A DNA stretch of 64,000 nt from Rhodoplanes sp. Z2-YC6860 (GCF_001579845.1 NZ_CP007440.1:3184029-3248028), one strand, 5' to 3'. Shown: positions 43,517 through 52,269, numbered from the stretch's first letter. Numbers and translations are program-made. Notes: generated from the sequence alone by a model not told the origin.

Positions 43517-44242
43517 CACCGTTGCACGCGTGAAGGTCTCGACATAGTCCATCAGCTTGTCGCTGGCGCGCGCCGCGGCGTCGGCATCGCCCTTGGCGAT
43601 GGCGCGGGCCTGGTTGGCATGCAGCCGCGCGCAGAGCGGCAGGTCGGCGGCGTCGCGATAGTGCATGTACCAGAAGCGGCGCGAGAGCCCCTGCAACAGC
43701 TTCATCGAACGCTCGGCAAATTCGTTGTGCGCGGCTTCCAGCACCAGCAGGTTGAGCTCGCGATCGAGCCGCATGAAGGAAATATCGTCGTTGCGACTCG
43801 CCGCCTGATCCATCTGGCGGGCAATGTCCTGCAACTGCTCGCGCTGCAGCCTGGTGGCGCGTTCGGCTCCGGCACGGCTCAGCAGGCGCTCGAGCTCGCG
43901 GCGCACCTCGAGCACCAGCAGCTGGGTGCGTGGATTGAGATCGGACACCAGAATGCCCTTGCGCGACAGGATGGTGACGAGCCCCTCGCGGGCGAGGCGC
44001 TGCAGCGCCTCGCGGATCGGCGTGCGGCCGAAGCCATAGCTCGCGGACAGAAGCTGCTCGGACAGCACCTCGCCGGGCTTCAGCCGCAACGTGACGATCT
44101 GTTCCTCGATAATGCGATAGGCCTGCTCGGTCAGCGTCTCGGCCGGCATGACCTCGCGCGGGCGGCGCACCGGGCCCGCGAGCCGCTGCGCCGCCTGGCG
44201 GGCGGCGGCGCGGTGTCCGCTGGTGCGTCTGCTCGGAGCCAC
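43508..44242 (-). CDS. GntR-family transcriptional regulator, FCD domain
   Basis: This 244-residue regulator has an N-terminal winged helix (EQIVTLRLKPGEVLSEQLLS, RTPIREALQRL) and an all-helical FCD ligand domain (from about residue 115) with the usual Asp/His metal-site spacing (DRELN, ARLHANQ). The start is GTG at 44242; ATG 44149 is an alternative that trims an Arg-rich leader. A long perfect palindrome 23 bases upstream suggests autoregulation. It probably controls the leftward liv operon and the divergent 44339 gene. Confidence 0.85.
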   Translation of the reverse strand: MAPSRRTSGHRAAARQAAQRLAGPVRRPREVMPAETLTEQAYRIIEEQIVTLRLKPGEVLSEQLLSASYGFGRTPIREALQRLAREGLVTILSRKGILVSDLNPRTQLLVLEVRRELERLLSRAGAERATRLQREQLQDIARQMDQAASRNDDISFMRLDRELNLLVLEAAHNEFAERSMKLLQGLSRRFWYMHYRDAADLPLCARLHANQARAIAKGDADAAARASDKLMDYVETFTRATVQV

Positions 44243-44264
44243 GTGAGGTGTCTTGTCTGATGAT

Positions 44265-44287
44265 CTAATATATGTGTCATATATTAG
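44265..44287. promoter_or_regulatory. GntR operator: perfect palindrome with 10-bp arms
   Basis: ctaatatatg and catatattag are exact inverted arms around tgt, in the divergent gap between the GntR gene and the 44339 membrane protein. AT-rich sites of this length are typical for FCD-type regulators. Confidence 0.7.
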
Positions 44288-44338
44288 CGAGCGGCGATTT
44301 CGTCGGTCAAGGGCAAGCCTGCATCTGCACGCCATCAC

Positions 44339-44722
44339 ATGCTGCCTGGAAGCGCCGTCATTCCGTTGCTGTCGTTCATGCTCCTGCTGTTGAGCGCAAG
44401 CCTGTGCGGACTTGCGGCCAGCGGGCACTTTCCGGCCGAGCATCGTGCGCCGGCCCTGCGCACGGACGCCGGCCGCGTCATCCTGTTTGGCTCGCTGGCG
44501 CTTTGCGTCCTGTGCCTGCTGGGAGGCGTCGCCCTGATCTGGCGCACAGTGCCGTGGTACGCGGCGGTGATCGGCGGCGGCGCGATGCTGCTCGCAGCCC
44601 CGCTGTTGCTGCAGCCGTTTCCCGACTCCTTCGTGAACGGCCGCGGCGCGCTCCTGGCCTTCAGCGGGCTGAGCTTGCTGACGAGCGCCGCGCTGTTCTG
44701 CGCGCGAGGAGCGGGTTTATAA
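44339..44722 (+). CDS. Small four-span membrane protein
   Basis: This 127-residue protein has four hydrophobic helices (residues 4-26, 46-66, 72-92 and 104-123) and little else. A Pro/Arg-rich loop (HFPAEHRAPALRTDAGR) joins the first two. It is divergent from the GntR gene across the palindrome. No family recognised. Confidence 0.6.
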   Translation: MLPGSAVIPLLSFMLLLLSASLCGLAASGHFPAEHRAPALRTDAGRVILFGSLALCVLCLLGGVALIWRTVPWYAAVIGGGAMLLAAPLLLQPFPDSFVNGRGALLAFSGLSLLTSAALFCARGAGL

Positions 44723-44741
44723 AGCCGGTTGCGGCGCCGGG

Positions 44742-45737
44742 TCACGGCTCCTGGATATTCAACTCCTTCAACACGGCCGTGTATTTCGCCGTGTCGGATG
44801 CGATCGTCTGCTTGAACGCTGGGACGTCCAGGAGCAGCGGTTCCAGGTTTCCGGACACGTTGATGCGATCCCTGAAGGCCGGGCTTGCGAGCGTATCGCG
44901 GACGTCGGCGCGGATTTTCTCCAGCAGGCTCTCCGGCATGCCCGCCGGAGCGAACAGCCCCATCCAGGCGTCGACCGTAAGACCCGGGTAGGTCTCACCA
45001 AGCGTCGGCACGTCGGGAAACGCCGCGGATCGTCTGGTGCCGCTGATCGCCAGAGCCTTGAGCTTTCCGGACGCGATGATCCCGGCGCTCGCGGCGCCGC
45101 TGAATGCGGCCTGGACTTCGCCGCCCATGATGGCCGTCAGCGTGGCGTTGCCGCCACGGTACGGCACATGCGTCAGCTCGATCCCGGCACGCTTCTTCAG
45201 CATCTCCATCGCGAGCTGGTGCAAGCTTCCGACGCCAATGGAGGCATAGAGCAGAGGCGGTTTCGCGGCACGGGCGAGCGCGACAAAGCCAGCCAGATCG
45301 TTCGCTTTCACGCTCGGATGAACCAGCAACAGGAACTGATTTGAAACAACGCTTGCCACCGGGACGAAATCCCGGCCGGGGTCGAACGATGTCGACTTGT
45401 AGAGATGAGGATTGATGCAGAAGACGGTGTCGGGCGCCATGATCAGCGTGGTCCCGTCCGGCACGGCCCGGGCGGCGGACGCCATCGCGATGTTGCCATT
45501 GGCGCCGACCTTGTTCTCGACAACGACGGATGTTGCCCAACGTTCGGACAGCAACGGAGCCAGCACCCGCGCCGACACATCGGGTGCGGAGCCTGGCGCG
45601 AACGGGGAAATGATCGTGACGACGCCGCGCGGCCCCTTGGCATCTTGTGCCTGGGCGACCGCAGCAGCAAAGACAAAGACAGCGCACGCGGCGGCGCCGG
45701 CCTTCAGCAGCGTGAACAGTGCGGTTCTCGGACGCAT
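44742..45737 (-). CDS. Tricarboxylate-type (Bug/TctC) periplasmic receptor
   Basis: This is a 331-residue receptor with a signal peptide (MRPRTALFTLLKAG..., cleavage after AQA near residue 30). The family motifs are VTIISPFAPGSAPDVSARV, the ENKVGANGN loop and HVPYRGGNATL. It lies 6 bases after the amidohydrolase gene, so the two are one operon, and its ligand may be that enzyme's substrate. No membrane partner genes. Confidence 0.9.
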   Translation of the reverse strand: MRPRTALFTLLKAGAAACAVFVFAAAVAQAQDAKGPRGVVTIISPFAPGSAPDVSARVLAPLLSERWATSVVVENKVGANGNIAMASAARAVPDGTTLIMAPDTVFCINPHLYKSTSFDPGRDFVPVASVVSNQFLLLVHPSVKANDLAGFVALARAAKPPLLYASIGVGSLHQLAMEMLKKRAGIELTHVPYRGGNATLTAIMGGEVQAAFSGAASAGIIASGKLKALAISGTRRSAAFPDVPTLGETYPGLTVDAWMGLFAPAGMPESLLEKIRADVRDTLASPAFRDRINVSGNLEPLLLDVPAFKQTIASDTAKYTAVLKELNIQEP

Positions 45738-45743
45738 CTGCCG

Positions 45744-46745
45744 TCAACCTTTCAGCTTGCCGCCCACGAGCCGCTCGATGTTTTCATGCCGCAGCTTCGC
45801 TTCACCGGAAGGGGAGAGCGCGAGCCGCGGAATCATATCGATGCCGGTCTGGATCGTGCCGAACGGGTGGTCGGTGGCGAACAGCACCCGGTTCTCGCCG
45901 AAGAACTCCAGTCCGCAACGCACCGCCGCATCTGCGCCGTGCATCGCCGTGTCGGCGTAGAACTGTTTCAGATATTGCAGCGGCGGCCTCCGCAACCGTT
46001 GGGTCCGCGCCTCGGGGCCCGTGTCTGATCGGTTCATCGACTCCCGCAGGAGCCCGCGTTCGGCGCGGACAGCGTGAAACGGGATCATGCCGCCCAGATG
46101 ATGGGTGATGATCCGGATTCCCGGAAAGCGATCGAACAGCCCCGTCAGAACGAGCCGCATCATGGTGACGGCTGTCGCGTAGGGCCAGCCGAGAATCTGC
46201 GACATGTCGAAGTGCGAGTGTTCTTCTGCCGCAAAATCCGGGATCGACGGCGGACGCGTCGGATGCAGCCAGATGGGCACGCCAGACTTCCATGCGAGTT
46301 CGAACACGCCATCGAAGGAAGCGTGATCGAGCGGACGTCCGCCGACATCCGTGAACAGCTGGAGGCCGACGGCTCCAAGCTCACCGAGGGCGCGTTCGCC
46401 TTCCTTCAGACCCTGATCGGGATCGAGCAGGCACACCGACGCGACGAATCCTGGAAACCGGGTTGGATGGCGCGCCACCAGCTCGGCCATCTCGTCGTTG
46501 GCAATGACGGCGATGCGTCCACCGTCCTCAGCGTTCGCAACCTCTTCGATCGGCGGACTGGAGAGCGAGATGATCTGCTGGTAGTCGCCGAACTCATCCA
46601 TGACGCGGAAGCGGCTTTCAAGGTCGTGCAGCATTCTCATCGCGGCGATGCGACTGCCCATCGTTCCGAAACCTGTGCCGAGCTTCTCCATGGCCGCCAT
46701 CGTTCGCGTCGGCAGCACGTGGGTGAATACGTCGATCGTCGGCAT
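45744..46745 (-). CDS. Amidohydrolase family 2 (ACMSD / OMA-hydratase-like)
   Basis: This is a 333-residue metal-dependent barrel enzyme. The ATG at 46745 after caggag gives MPTIDVFTHVLP. The usual HxH strand reads FTHVLP, so the first His is replaced. The later ligands WLHPTRP, THHLGG and FATDHPFG are intact. The family includes decarboxylases of aromatic acids (ACMS, gamma-resorcylate) and hydratases. The neighbouring Bug receptor would bring in the acid. Confidence 0.85.
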   Translation of the reverse strand: MPTIDVFTHVLPTRTMAAMEKLGTGFGTMGSRIAAMRMLHDLESRFRVMDEFGDYQQIISLSSPPIEEVANAEDGGRIAVIANDEMAELVARHPTRFPGFVASVCLLDPDQGLKEGERALGELGAVGLQLFTDVGGRPLDHASFDGVFELAWKSGVPIWLHPTRPPSIPDFAAEEHSHFDMSQILGWPYATAVTMMRLVLTGLFDRFPGIRIITHHLGGMIPFHAVRAERGLLRESMNRSDTGPEARTQRLRRPPLQYLKQFYADTAMHGADAAVRCGLEFFGENRVLFATDHPFGTIQTGIDMIPRLALSPSGEAKLRHENIERLVGGKLKG

Positions 46746-46855
46746 TCCATTTCTCCTGTCGCCGCCTGGTGTCGGCAACGCTTTCGCAGCTTTGATCGAC
46801 GGAGCCCAAACGTGTGTCGGGATCCTGTGTGATCAACGCTGCATCGCAAGCCGGC

Positions 46856-47833
46856 CTATTCGATCTTGATGCCGGCCGCTTTCACAACCTTGCCCCACTT
46901 CTCGGCGTCTTCAGCGGTGAATTTGGCGAACTCGGCAGGCGTGCTCGTGAACGGCTCGCTGTTGAGATCGGCCATCTTCGACCTGATGGCGGGCTCGGCG
47001 AGCACCGCGTTGATCTCCCGATTGAGCCGCTGAACGATCTCTGCCGGCGTGCCCTTCGTTGCGCCGATGCCGAGCCATCCGGTGACCGTGTAGCCGGGGA
47101 CGGTCTCGGCGATCGTTGAGACGTTGGGCAAAAGTGACACGCGCGTCAGCGACGACACGCCGATCGCGCGAATCTTGCCGGCTTGAATCAGCGGCAGCGA
47201 CGTCCCGGCGGTATCGAATCCGGCCTGCACGTCGCCGGCCGTCAAGGCCGCGAGCGATGCCGGCGAGCCGCGATAAGGCACGTGCAACGCATCGATGCCG
47301 GTTGCGATCTTGAACAGCTCGCCTGCGAGGTGGGTGAGGTTGCCGGTGCCGTTCGAGGCGAGATTAATCTTGCCGGGGTTGGCCTTCGCATAAGCGATGA
47401 ATTCCGCGACGGTGTTCACCGGCAGCGACGGATTGACCAGCAGGATGAACGTGTCGTGGTTCAGGCTCGCGACCGGAATGATGTCTTTGGTCAGGCTGAC
47501 CGGATTGCTTGGATAGAGCGACACGTTCACGGCATGGGGCGAGGCCAGGAGAAGAAGCGTATGGCCATCCGCCGGCGCTCGCGCAACGGCTTGCAGCGCG
47601 ATGTTACCGCCGGCGCCAGGGCGGTTGTCGATGATGATCGGCTGGCCGAGCCGCTGCGACAGTGCGTCGCCGATGAGCCGGCCGATGATGTCGGGGATCG
47701 CGCCGGCCGGAAGGAAGACAACGAGCGATATCGGCCGCGACGGATAGCTTTGCGCCCATCCCTGGTGCGACAGGGCGGGAAGGGCTGCGGCTCCCAGGCT
47801 CAACTGAATGAATTGGCGGCGGGCCAGGCTCAT
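46856..47833 (-). CDS. Tricarboxylate-type (Bug/TctC) periplasmic receptor
   Basis: This is a 325-residue receptor. The ATG at 47833 follows gggggaag and begins MSLARRQFIQLSLGAAALPA, a Tat-like signal almost the same as that of the 22254 receptor. Family motifs: SYPSRPISLVVFLPAGA, DNRPGAGGNIALQ, HVPYRGSPAS. It stands alone in a leftward unit 110 bases upstream of the amidohydrolase gene. Confidence 0.9.
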   Translation of the reverse strand: MSLARRQFIQLSLGAAALPALSHQGWAQSYPSRPISLVVFLPAGAIPDIIGRLIGDALSQRLGQPIIIDNRPGAGGNIALQAVARAPADGHTLLLLASPHAVNVSLYPSNPVSLTKDIIPVASLNHDTFILLVNPSLPVNTVAEFIAYAKANPGKINLASNGTGNLTHLAGELFKIATGIDALHVPYRGSPASLAALTAGDVQAGFDTAGTSLPLIQAGKIRAIGVSSLTRVSLLPNVSTIAETVPGYTVTGWLGIGATKGTPAEIVQRLNREINAVLAEPAIRSKMADLNSEPFTSTPAEFAKFTAEDAEKWGKVVKAAGIKIE

Positions 47834-48041
47834 GGATGCTTCCCCCGGTTGGCTCGCGCGTTGGTCGTGCGAGCAGATAGTTTTACCGACAACTAATTTG
47901 CCCTGCGCGAATTTGTCAACGTTCCGAGGCAAACTCTGGCTTGCGTCAGGTCACTGTAAGGGCCATGTCTGCAATGGAGCGCGAATCGGGTTATGATGGA
48001 GCGCTCGTTATCGACGGAGGATCGTTACCGGATCAAATTGT

Positions 48042-48225
48042 CATCTCGGAAGAGTCCATTCCGCAGCTGCGGCGTGGCGCCGACGGAGCAACCGCCCCGG
48101 AAACTCTCAGGCAAACGGACCGGGATGATTTCACACTCTGAAAAGTGGAGCGGCAGCTCCCGCCGGCGGTGTAAGTTGTCGTCCGATCCTCGGGCGACAA
48201 TGAAGCTCTCAGGCCAATAACAGAG
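48042..48225 (+). promoter_or_regulatory. Tandem glycine riboswitch
   Basis: Two adjacent glycine-type aptamers can be drawn. Aptamer 1 (48042-48127): P1 catctcgg/ccgggatg, then ggaagagtcc, gcgccgacggagcaaccgcc and the hallmark ccggaaactctcaggca. Aptamer 2 (48136-48225): P1 ctctg/cagag and gaagctctcaggc. The short linker and the double core are diagnostic of cooperative tandem glycine switches. The second aptamer is more diverged. The switch ends 37 bases before the ATG of the DadA-like gene; gggcg and cgccc could fold across the ribosome site, which would fit translational control (inference). Confidence 0.88.
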
Positions 48226-48262
48226 GGGGCGTTTCACATCCGCACAGCGGACAGGAGCGCCC

Positions 48263-49642
48263 ATGATTCACTCTCACTCTTCCAAAGTCGCCGTCATTGG
48301 TGCCGGCGTCACCGGCATCACCACCGCCTATCAGCTCGCCAGACGCGGCTGCCGCGTCACCGTGTTCGACCGTCAGCGCTATCCGGCCATGGATACGTCG
48401 TTCGCCAACGGCGGACAGCTTTCGGCGTCCAATGCCGAGGTCTGGAACAGCTGGGCCACCGTCCTCAAAGGCCTGCGATGGATGTTCACGCCGGGCGCGC
48501 CGCTGCTGGTGAACCCGAAACCGTCCTGGCACAAGATTTCGTGGATGGCGGAGTTCGTCGGGGCGATCCCCCGTTACGAGGAAAACACCGTTACGACCGT
48601 TCGCCTCGCGATCGAGGCGCGCGCGCATCTGCTGCAGATGGCCGCGGACGAAGGCATCGACTTCGACTGCCAGCACCGCGGCATGCTGCATGTCTATCAC
48701 AACAAGGCGGACTTCGAGCATGCCGGTCGCGTGTCTGCGCTGCTGGCCAAAGGCGGGCTGCAGCGCCATTCCGTCACGCCGTCCGAAATCCGAAGCATCG
48801 AGCCTGCGCTCAACGGCACGTTCTATGGCGGCTACCATACGCCGTCCGATTTCAGCGGCGACATCCACAAGTTCACCGTTGGCCTCGCACGCGCCTGCGA
48901 GCGGCTCGGCGTCGTCATGCGGATGTCGACTGAAGTCTCAGCCGTGCAGGCCGGCGCCGATGCGGTGTCGGTGACCAGCCGGCCGATCGGCGCGGACGCG
49001 CGCGACACGATCGAGCGGTTCGATCAGATCGTGGTCTGCAGCGGCGTGGGCTCGCGCGCGCTCGCGGCAAGCCTGGGCGATCGTATCAACATCTATCCGG
49101 TCAAAGGCTATTCGATCACCGTCGAGCTTCCGGAAAAGGCCGATCAGGATGCGGCCCCATGGACGGCCTTGCTCGACGACCAGACCAAGATCGTCAGCAG
49201 CCGGCTTGGCGCATCGCGGTTGCGCATCGCCGGCACGGCGGAATTCAACGGCATGAACCGCGACATCCGCGCCGAGCGGATCGCGCCGCTGCTCGCTTGG
49301 TGCCAGACGCATTTTCCGCGCGTGAGCACGCGCCAGTCCATGCCGTGGGCGGGACTGCGGCCGATGATGCCGGACATGCTGCCGCGGGTGATGCGTGGAC
49401 GGAATCCGCGCGTGTTCTACAACACCGGCCACGGCCATCTTGGATGGACGCTGTCGGCGGCCACGGCCGACATGGTGGCGACGCTCGTCACCGGCAGCCA
49501 GAGCCAGCCGCGCGCGCGGTCACTTCTCGATCTTGATGCCGCCCTTGACGATGACCTCCCGCCACATGGCAGTCTCGGCCGTGATCCGCTGCTGCAGGGT
49601 GGCGGCGCCGTCGGCCGCGACATCGACGCCCGCGGCGTTTAA
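48263..49642 (+). CDS. FAD-dependent D-amino acid dehydrogenase / glycine oxidase-like (DadA family)
   Basis: This 459-residue flavoprotein has the FAD Rossmann motif VAVIGAGVTGITTAYQL at residues 9-25. DadA landmarks are TSFANGGQLSASNAEVW (residue 53 on), PVKGYSITVE and the C-terminal GHGHLGWTLSAATADMV near 390. It oxidises a D-amino acid or glycine to the imino acid, passing electrons to the membrane. The glycine riboswitch upstream points to glycine or a precursor. The family normally ends near residue 415; here 40 extra residues run antisense into the next gene. Confidence 0.88.
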   Translation: MIHSHSSKVAVIGAGVTGITTAYQLARRGCRVTVFDRQRYPAMDTSFANGGQLSASNAEVWNSWATVLKGLRWMFTPGAPLLVNPKPSWHKISWMAEFVGAIPRYEENTVTTVRLAIEARAHLLQMAADEGIDFDCQHRGMLHVYHNKADFEHAGRVSALLAKGGLQRHSVTPSEIRSIEPALNGTFYGGYHTPSDFSGDIHKFTVGLARACERLGVVMRMSTEVSAVQAGADAVSVTSRPIGADARDTIERFDQIVVCSGVGSRALAASLGDRINIYPVKGYSITVELPEKADQDAAPWTALLDDQTKIVSSRLGASRLRIAGTAEFNGMNRDIRAERIAPLLAWCQTHFPRVSTRQSMPWAGLRPMMPDMLPRVMRGRNPRVFYNTGHGHLGWTLSAATADMVATLVTGSQSQPRARSLLDLDAALDDDLPPHGSLGRDPLLQGGGAVGRDIDARGV

Positions 49643-50485
49643 GCGTTCGCGCGCGTCGGCCGAGGTGAGCACCGCCACGGCCGCGCGCTCGATCTCGGCG
49701 CGGATGGCGTCTGGTGTTTCCTTCGGCGCCAGCAGCGCGAACCACGCACTGGTGTCGAAGCCGGGCAGGCCGGATTCGGCAATGGTCGGCGTGTCCGGCA
49801 GCTGCGCCTCGCGCTTTGCCGTGGTGACCGCGATCGCGCGGAGTTGGCCGCCTTTGATCAGCGGCAGCACCGAAGGCAGGTTGTCGAACATCGCCTGAAC
49901 CTGGCCGCCGAGCAGATCCTGCACCGCGGGCGCGCTGCCCTTGTAGGGCACGTGCAGCAGGTCGATGCCGGCGCGCTGCTTGAACAGCTCGCCCGTCACC
50001 TGGCCGTTCGAGCCGACACCCTGGGATGCATAGGAGAGCTGGCCGGGCTTGGCTTTGGCGAGCGCGATCAGCTCCTGCACGGTCTTGGCGGGAACAGACG
50101 GATTGACCACCAGGACATTGGCGACGGACCCGGTGCGCGTGACCGGCGCAAGGTCGCGGCTCACGTCATAGGGCAGGCTTGGGTAGAACAGCGGATTGAT
50201 CGTCAGCGCGCTGGACGCCACCGCGAGCAGCGTGTGGCCGTCGGGCGCGGATTTGGTAACGGTCGTGACGCCGATGCCGCCATTGGCGCCGGGCTTGTTC
50301 TCGACGATCACGCTCTTGCCCCAGCGCTCGGACAGCTTCTGCACCAGGATGCGGGCGATGATGTCGCTCGTTCCGCCGGCCTGATAGGGCGAAACCACCG
50401 TGACACTCCGTGACGGAAAGTCCTGCGCCTGCGCGGCGCAGGCGGGGGCGACGATCAACGCAAGAGCAAGAACGCGACGCAGCAT
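49520..50485 (-). CDS. Tricarboxylate-type (Bug/TctC) periplasmic receptor
   Basis: This is a 321-residue receptor with a signal peptide cleaved after AQA near residue 20. Motifs: DFPSRSVTVVSPYQAGGTSD, ENKPGANGGIG and HVPYKGSAPAV; it ends normally in VKGGIKIEK. It is convergent with, and overlaps by 123 bases, the DadA-like gene. It is the last gene of a leftward unit with a dienelactone hydrolase, RidA and cupin protein. Confidence 0.9.
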   Translation of the reverse strand: MLRRVLALALIVAPACAAQAQDFPSRSVTVVSPYQAGGTSDIIARILVQKLSERWGKSVIVENKPGANGGIGVTTVTKSAPDGHTLLAVASSALTINPLFYPSLPYDVSRDLAPVTRTGSVANVLVVNPSVPAKTVQELIALAKAKPGQLSYASQGVGSNGQVTGELFKQRAGIDLLHVPYKGSAPAVQDLLGGQVQAMFDNLPSVLPLIKGGQLRAIAVTTAKREAQLPDTPTIAESGLPGFDTSAWFALLAPKETPDAIRAEIERAAVAVLTSADARERLNAAGVDVAADGAATLQQRITAETAMWREVIVKGGIKIEK

Positions 50486-50515
50486 CAGCTTCGGTCTCCA
50501 ATCTGCTGTGTTTAC

Positions 50516-50917
50516 TCAGCGAGCGTCCTGCTCGTCGGTGTACCAGTCCGGCTTCTGCGGATAGTGCGGGCCGTCATAGATCTCGATCACGACGGTCTCC
50601 TCGTGCGCAACGGCCGGACCGTGCACGTTGCCCTTGGGGTTGCAGTAGAAGCTTCCGGCGGTCAGCACGACCTTGGTCGCGGTGTATTCGTACCTGCCGC
50701 GCAGGCAGAACATGAACTGGTTCGCTGCATGCAAGTGCGGCTGCGGAATGCCCGCGCCCTTGTCGAACTTGATCAGCGCGATCGAGGCGCCGGTGTCCTC
50801 GTTGCGCCACAGCATCTTCTCGGAGATGCCTTTCAGCGACTTCTCGCGCCATGGCATGCCTTCCGACTGGATCAGGATTTCTTCGAGGCTGGGAGCGCCA
50901 GCGGGGAGCGTGGTCAT
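50516..50917 (-). CDS. Cupin-domain protein
   Basis: This 133-residue single-cupin protein has motif 1 with metal His residues in PHLHAANQFMFCLRGRYEY and motif 2 around GSFYCNPKGNVHGPAVAHE. It may be a small dioxygenase, isomerase or sugar-like binding protein. It starts 66 bases after the RidA stop and ends 31 bases before the Bug receptor in the same direction. Confidence 0.82.
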   Translation of the reverse strand: MTTLPAGAPSLEEILIQSEGMPWREKSLKGISEKMLWRNEDTGASIALIKFDKGAGIPQPHLHAANQFMFCLRGRYEYTATKVVLTAGSFYCNPKGNVHGPAVAHEETVVIEIYDGPHYPQKPDWYTDEQDAR

Positions 50918-50983
50918 CGGTGTTCCTCGTGATGTTTCTTGAAGAGCAAGAACCGTGCAATGGGCGCGGTCCCCACGCCGTCC

Positions 50984-51385
50984 TTACTTCGTCGGCAGAA
51001 CCGCGATGGCGTTGATCTCGATGAGATAGTCGGGCGAGGTCATCTTGTTGATCTCGACCATGGTGGAGGCGGGCAGGGGCGCCTTGAAGTACTGGGCGCG
51101 AACCTTATGGATCGCGTCGAAGTGCTCCATGTTGCGGACATAGACGTCGACGCGGCAGATGTCGTCCATCGTGCCGCCGGCGGCTTCGACCGCGGCTTTC
51201 AGATTCTCGCAGACCTGCTTCGTCTGCTCGGTGATGTCGCCGATACCGGCGATGCTGCCGTCCGGACGCCGCGAGGTCATGCCTGAGATGAACACGAAAC
51301 GGCCGGTCGCCTCGATGGCCGTGGCATGGGAGAACACGCCATTCGGCTGGCGCAGCTTCGGGCTCGTGATCTGAATTTTAGGCAT
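50984..51385 (-). CDS. RidA/YjgF-family protein
   Basis: This 133-residue protein has the RidA pattern: GRFVFISGMTSRRPDGS near residue 30, then DICRVDVYVRNMEHF, and a C-terminal MVEINKMTSPDYLIEINAIAV. The family hydrolyses reactive enamine/imine intermediates or acts in aromatic catabolism as a hydrolase. The usual Arg of the R-x-x-V motif is not clearly placed (ASTMVEI), so it is a non-archetypal subgroup. It is followed by the cupin gene. Confidence 0.88.
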   Translation of the reverse strand: MPKIQITSPKLRQPNGVFSHATAIEATGRFVFISGMTSRRPDGSIAGIGDITEQTKQVCENLKAAVEAAGGTMDDICRVDVYVRNMEHFDAIHKVRAQYFKAPLPASTMVEINKMTSPDYLIEINAIAVLPTK

Positions 51386-51410
51386 TGCACTGTCCTTGCT
51401 TGCTTGTTGC

Positions 51411-52088
51411 TCAGTTCATCATCGACGCCAGGAATGCGAGCGAGCGCTGCAGCGCCAGCTCCGCGCTGGGCGCGTGAAAATTTGCGATCTCGTCGCAGTT
51501 GAAGCCGTGGCTCGCCGGATAGGTGTGAATGCTGACGCTCGCCTCGCTATGCGCCGCGCGGAGTTGCCGCGCATGGTCGGGTGTCGCGATCGGATCGTTA
51601 TCGCCGAAATGCATCAGCACCGGGCAGCGCGGCTGCTCGGCCACGTGGGGCACGATCCCGGTGGCGTAATAGCAGACCGCGCCAGCGACGTTCGGAAGCT
51701 GCGTCGCGCTGCGCCAGGCCACCGTGCCGCCCCAGCAATAGCCGAGCACGGCGGTTTTGCCCGAGTCCCGGAGTTGCGTTTGCGCGGCGACGACATCGGC
51801 AAACACCTGCTCCCAGGAGATGCGGGTGCGCATGGCGCGGCCTGTTGCCGCATCGTCCTTGGAGTAGCCGAGCTCGAGGCCGGGGCTGATGCGATCGAAC
51901 AAGGCCGGCGCCACCACGTGATAGCCCTGCGTGGCATAGCCGTTGCAAACGCTCTGGATGTGCGGGGTCACGCCGAAGATTTCCTGAACCAGAACAATGC
52001 CGCCGCGCGGCCGCGCATCGGGCTTGGCCTCGTAGGCGCTGAGGTTATGGCCGTCGCCGGCGCGAAGTGAGATGGGCCGTCCGATCAT
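51411..52088 (-). CDS. Dienelactone hydrolase family protein
   Basis: This is a 225-residue alpha/beta hydrolase. The nucleophile is Cys118 in GYCWGG, with Asp165 in GDNDP and His194 in SHGF completing a DLH triad; VQEIFGV near residue 36 is the family's oxyanion stretch. The start MIGRPISLRAGDG at 52088 is chosen; an upstream ATG at 52151 would add an odd leader overlapping the operator. It opens lactones such as dienelactone in aromatic catabolism. It is the first gene of the leftward unit ending with a Bug receptor. Confidence 0.88.
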   Translation of the reverse strand: MIGRPISLRAGDGHNLSAYEAKPDARPRGGIVLVQEIFGVTPHIQSVCNGYATQGYHVVAPALFDRISPGLELGYSKDDAATGRAMRTRISWEQVFADVVAAQTQLRDSGKTAVLGYCWGGTVAWRSATQLPNVAGAVCYYATGIVPHVAEQPRCPVLMHFGDNDPIATPDHARQLRAAHSEASVSIHTYPASHGFNCDEIANFHAPSAELALQRSLAFLASMMN

Positions 52089-52151
52089 CCGTCGCGATGT
52101 CCTGATGGCCGCATCTTGGAAGAGGTCCAGGACAGCCAAAACCGATATCAT

Positions 52152-52175
52152 AAAATATCATATATTTTCGAAAAT
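52152..52175. promoter_or_regulatory. Operator candidate in the divergent 52088/52270 gap
   Basis: Two overlapping palindromes: aaaatat-cat-atatttt (52152-52168) and attttcgaaaat (52164-52175). They lie just upstream of the promoter of the NitT/TauT-type operon. The catatatt core is also in the 44265 operator, and tcgaaaat recurs at 56066-56073. Confidence 0.55.
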
Positions 52176-52178
52176 CAA

Positions 52179-52208
52179 TTGACATGCTGAAATTGTGGGT
52201 GCGATTAT
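52179..52208 (+). promoter_or_regulatory. Sigma-70-type promoter for the 52270 operon
   Basis: ttgaca (52179-52184) is a perfect -35; gattat (52203-52208) after 18 bases matches the -10 consensus at four of six bases. It lies 62 bases before the ATG. Confidence 0.5.
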
Positions 52209-52269
52209 TTTTGGAGCGGACAAAGCCCGGGTCAATCAAAAGCATTCCCTTGTTGATGAGGAGATCCAC

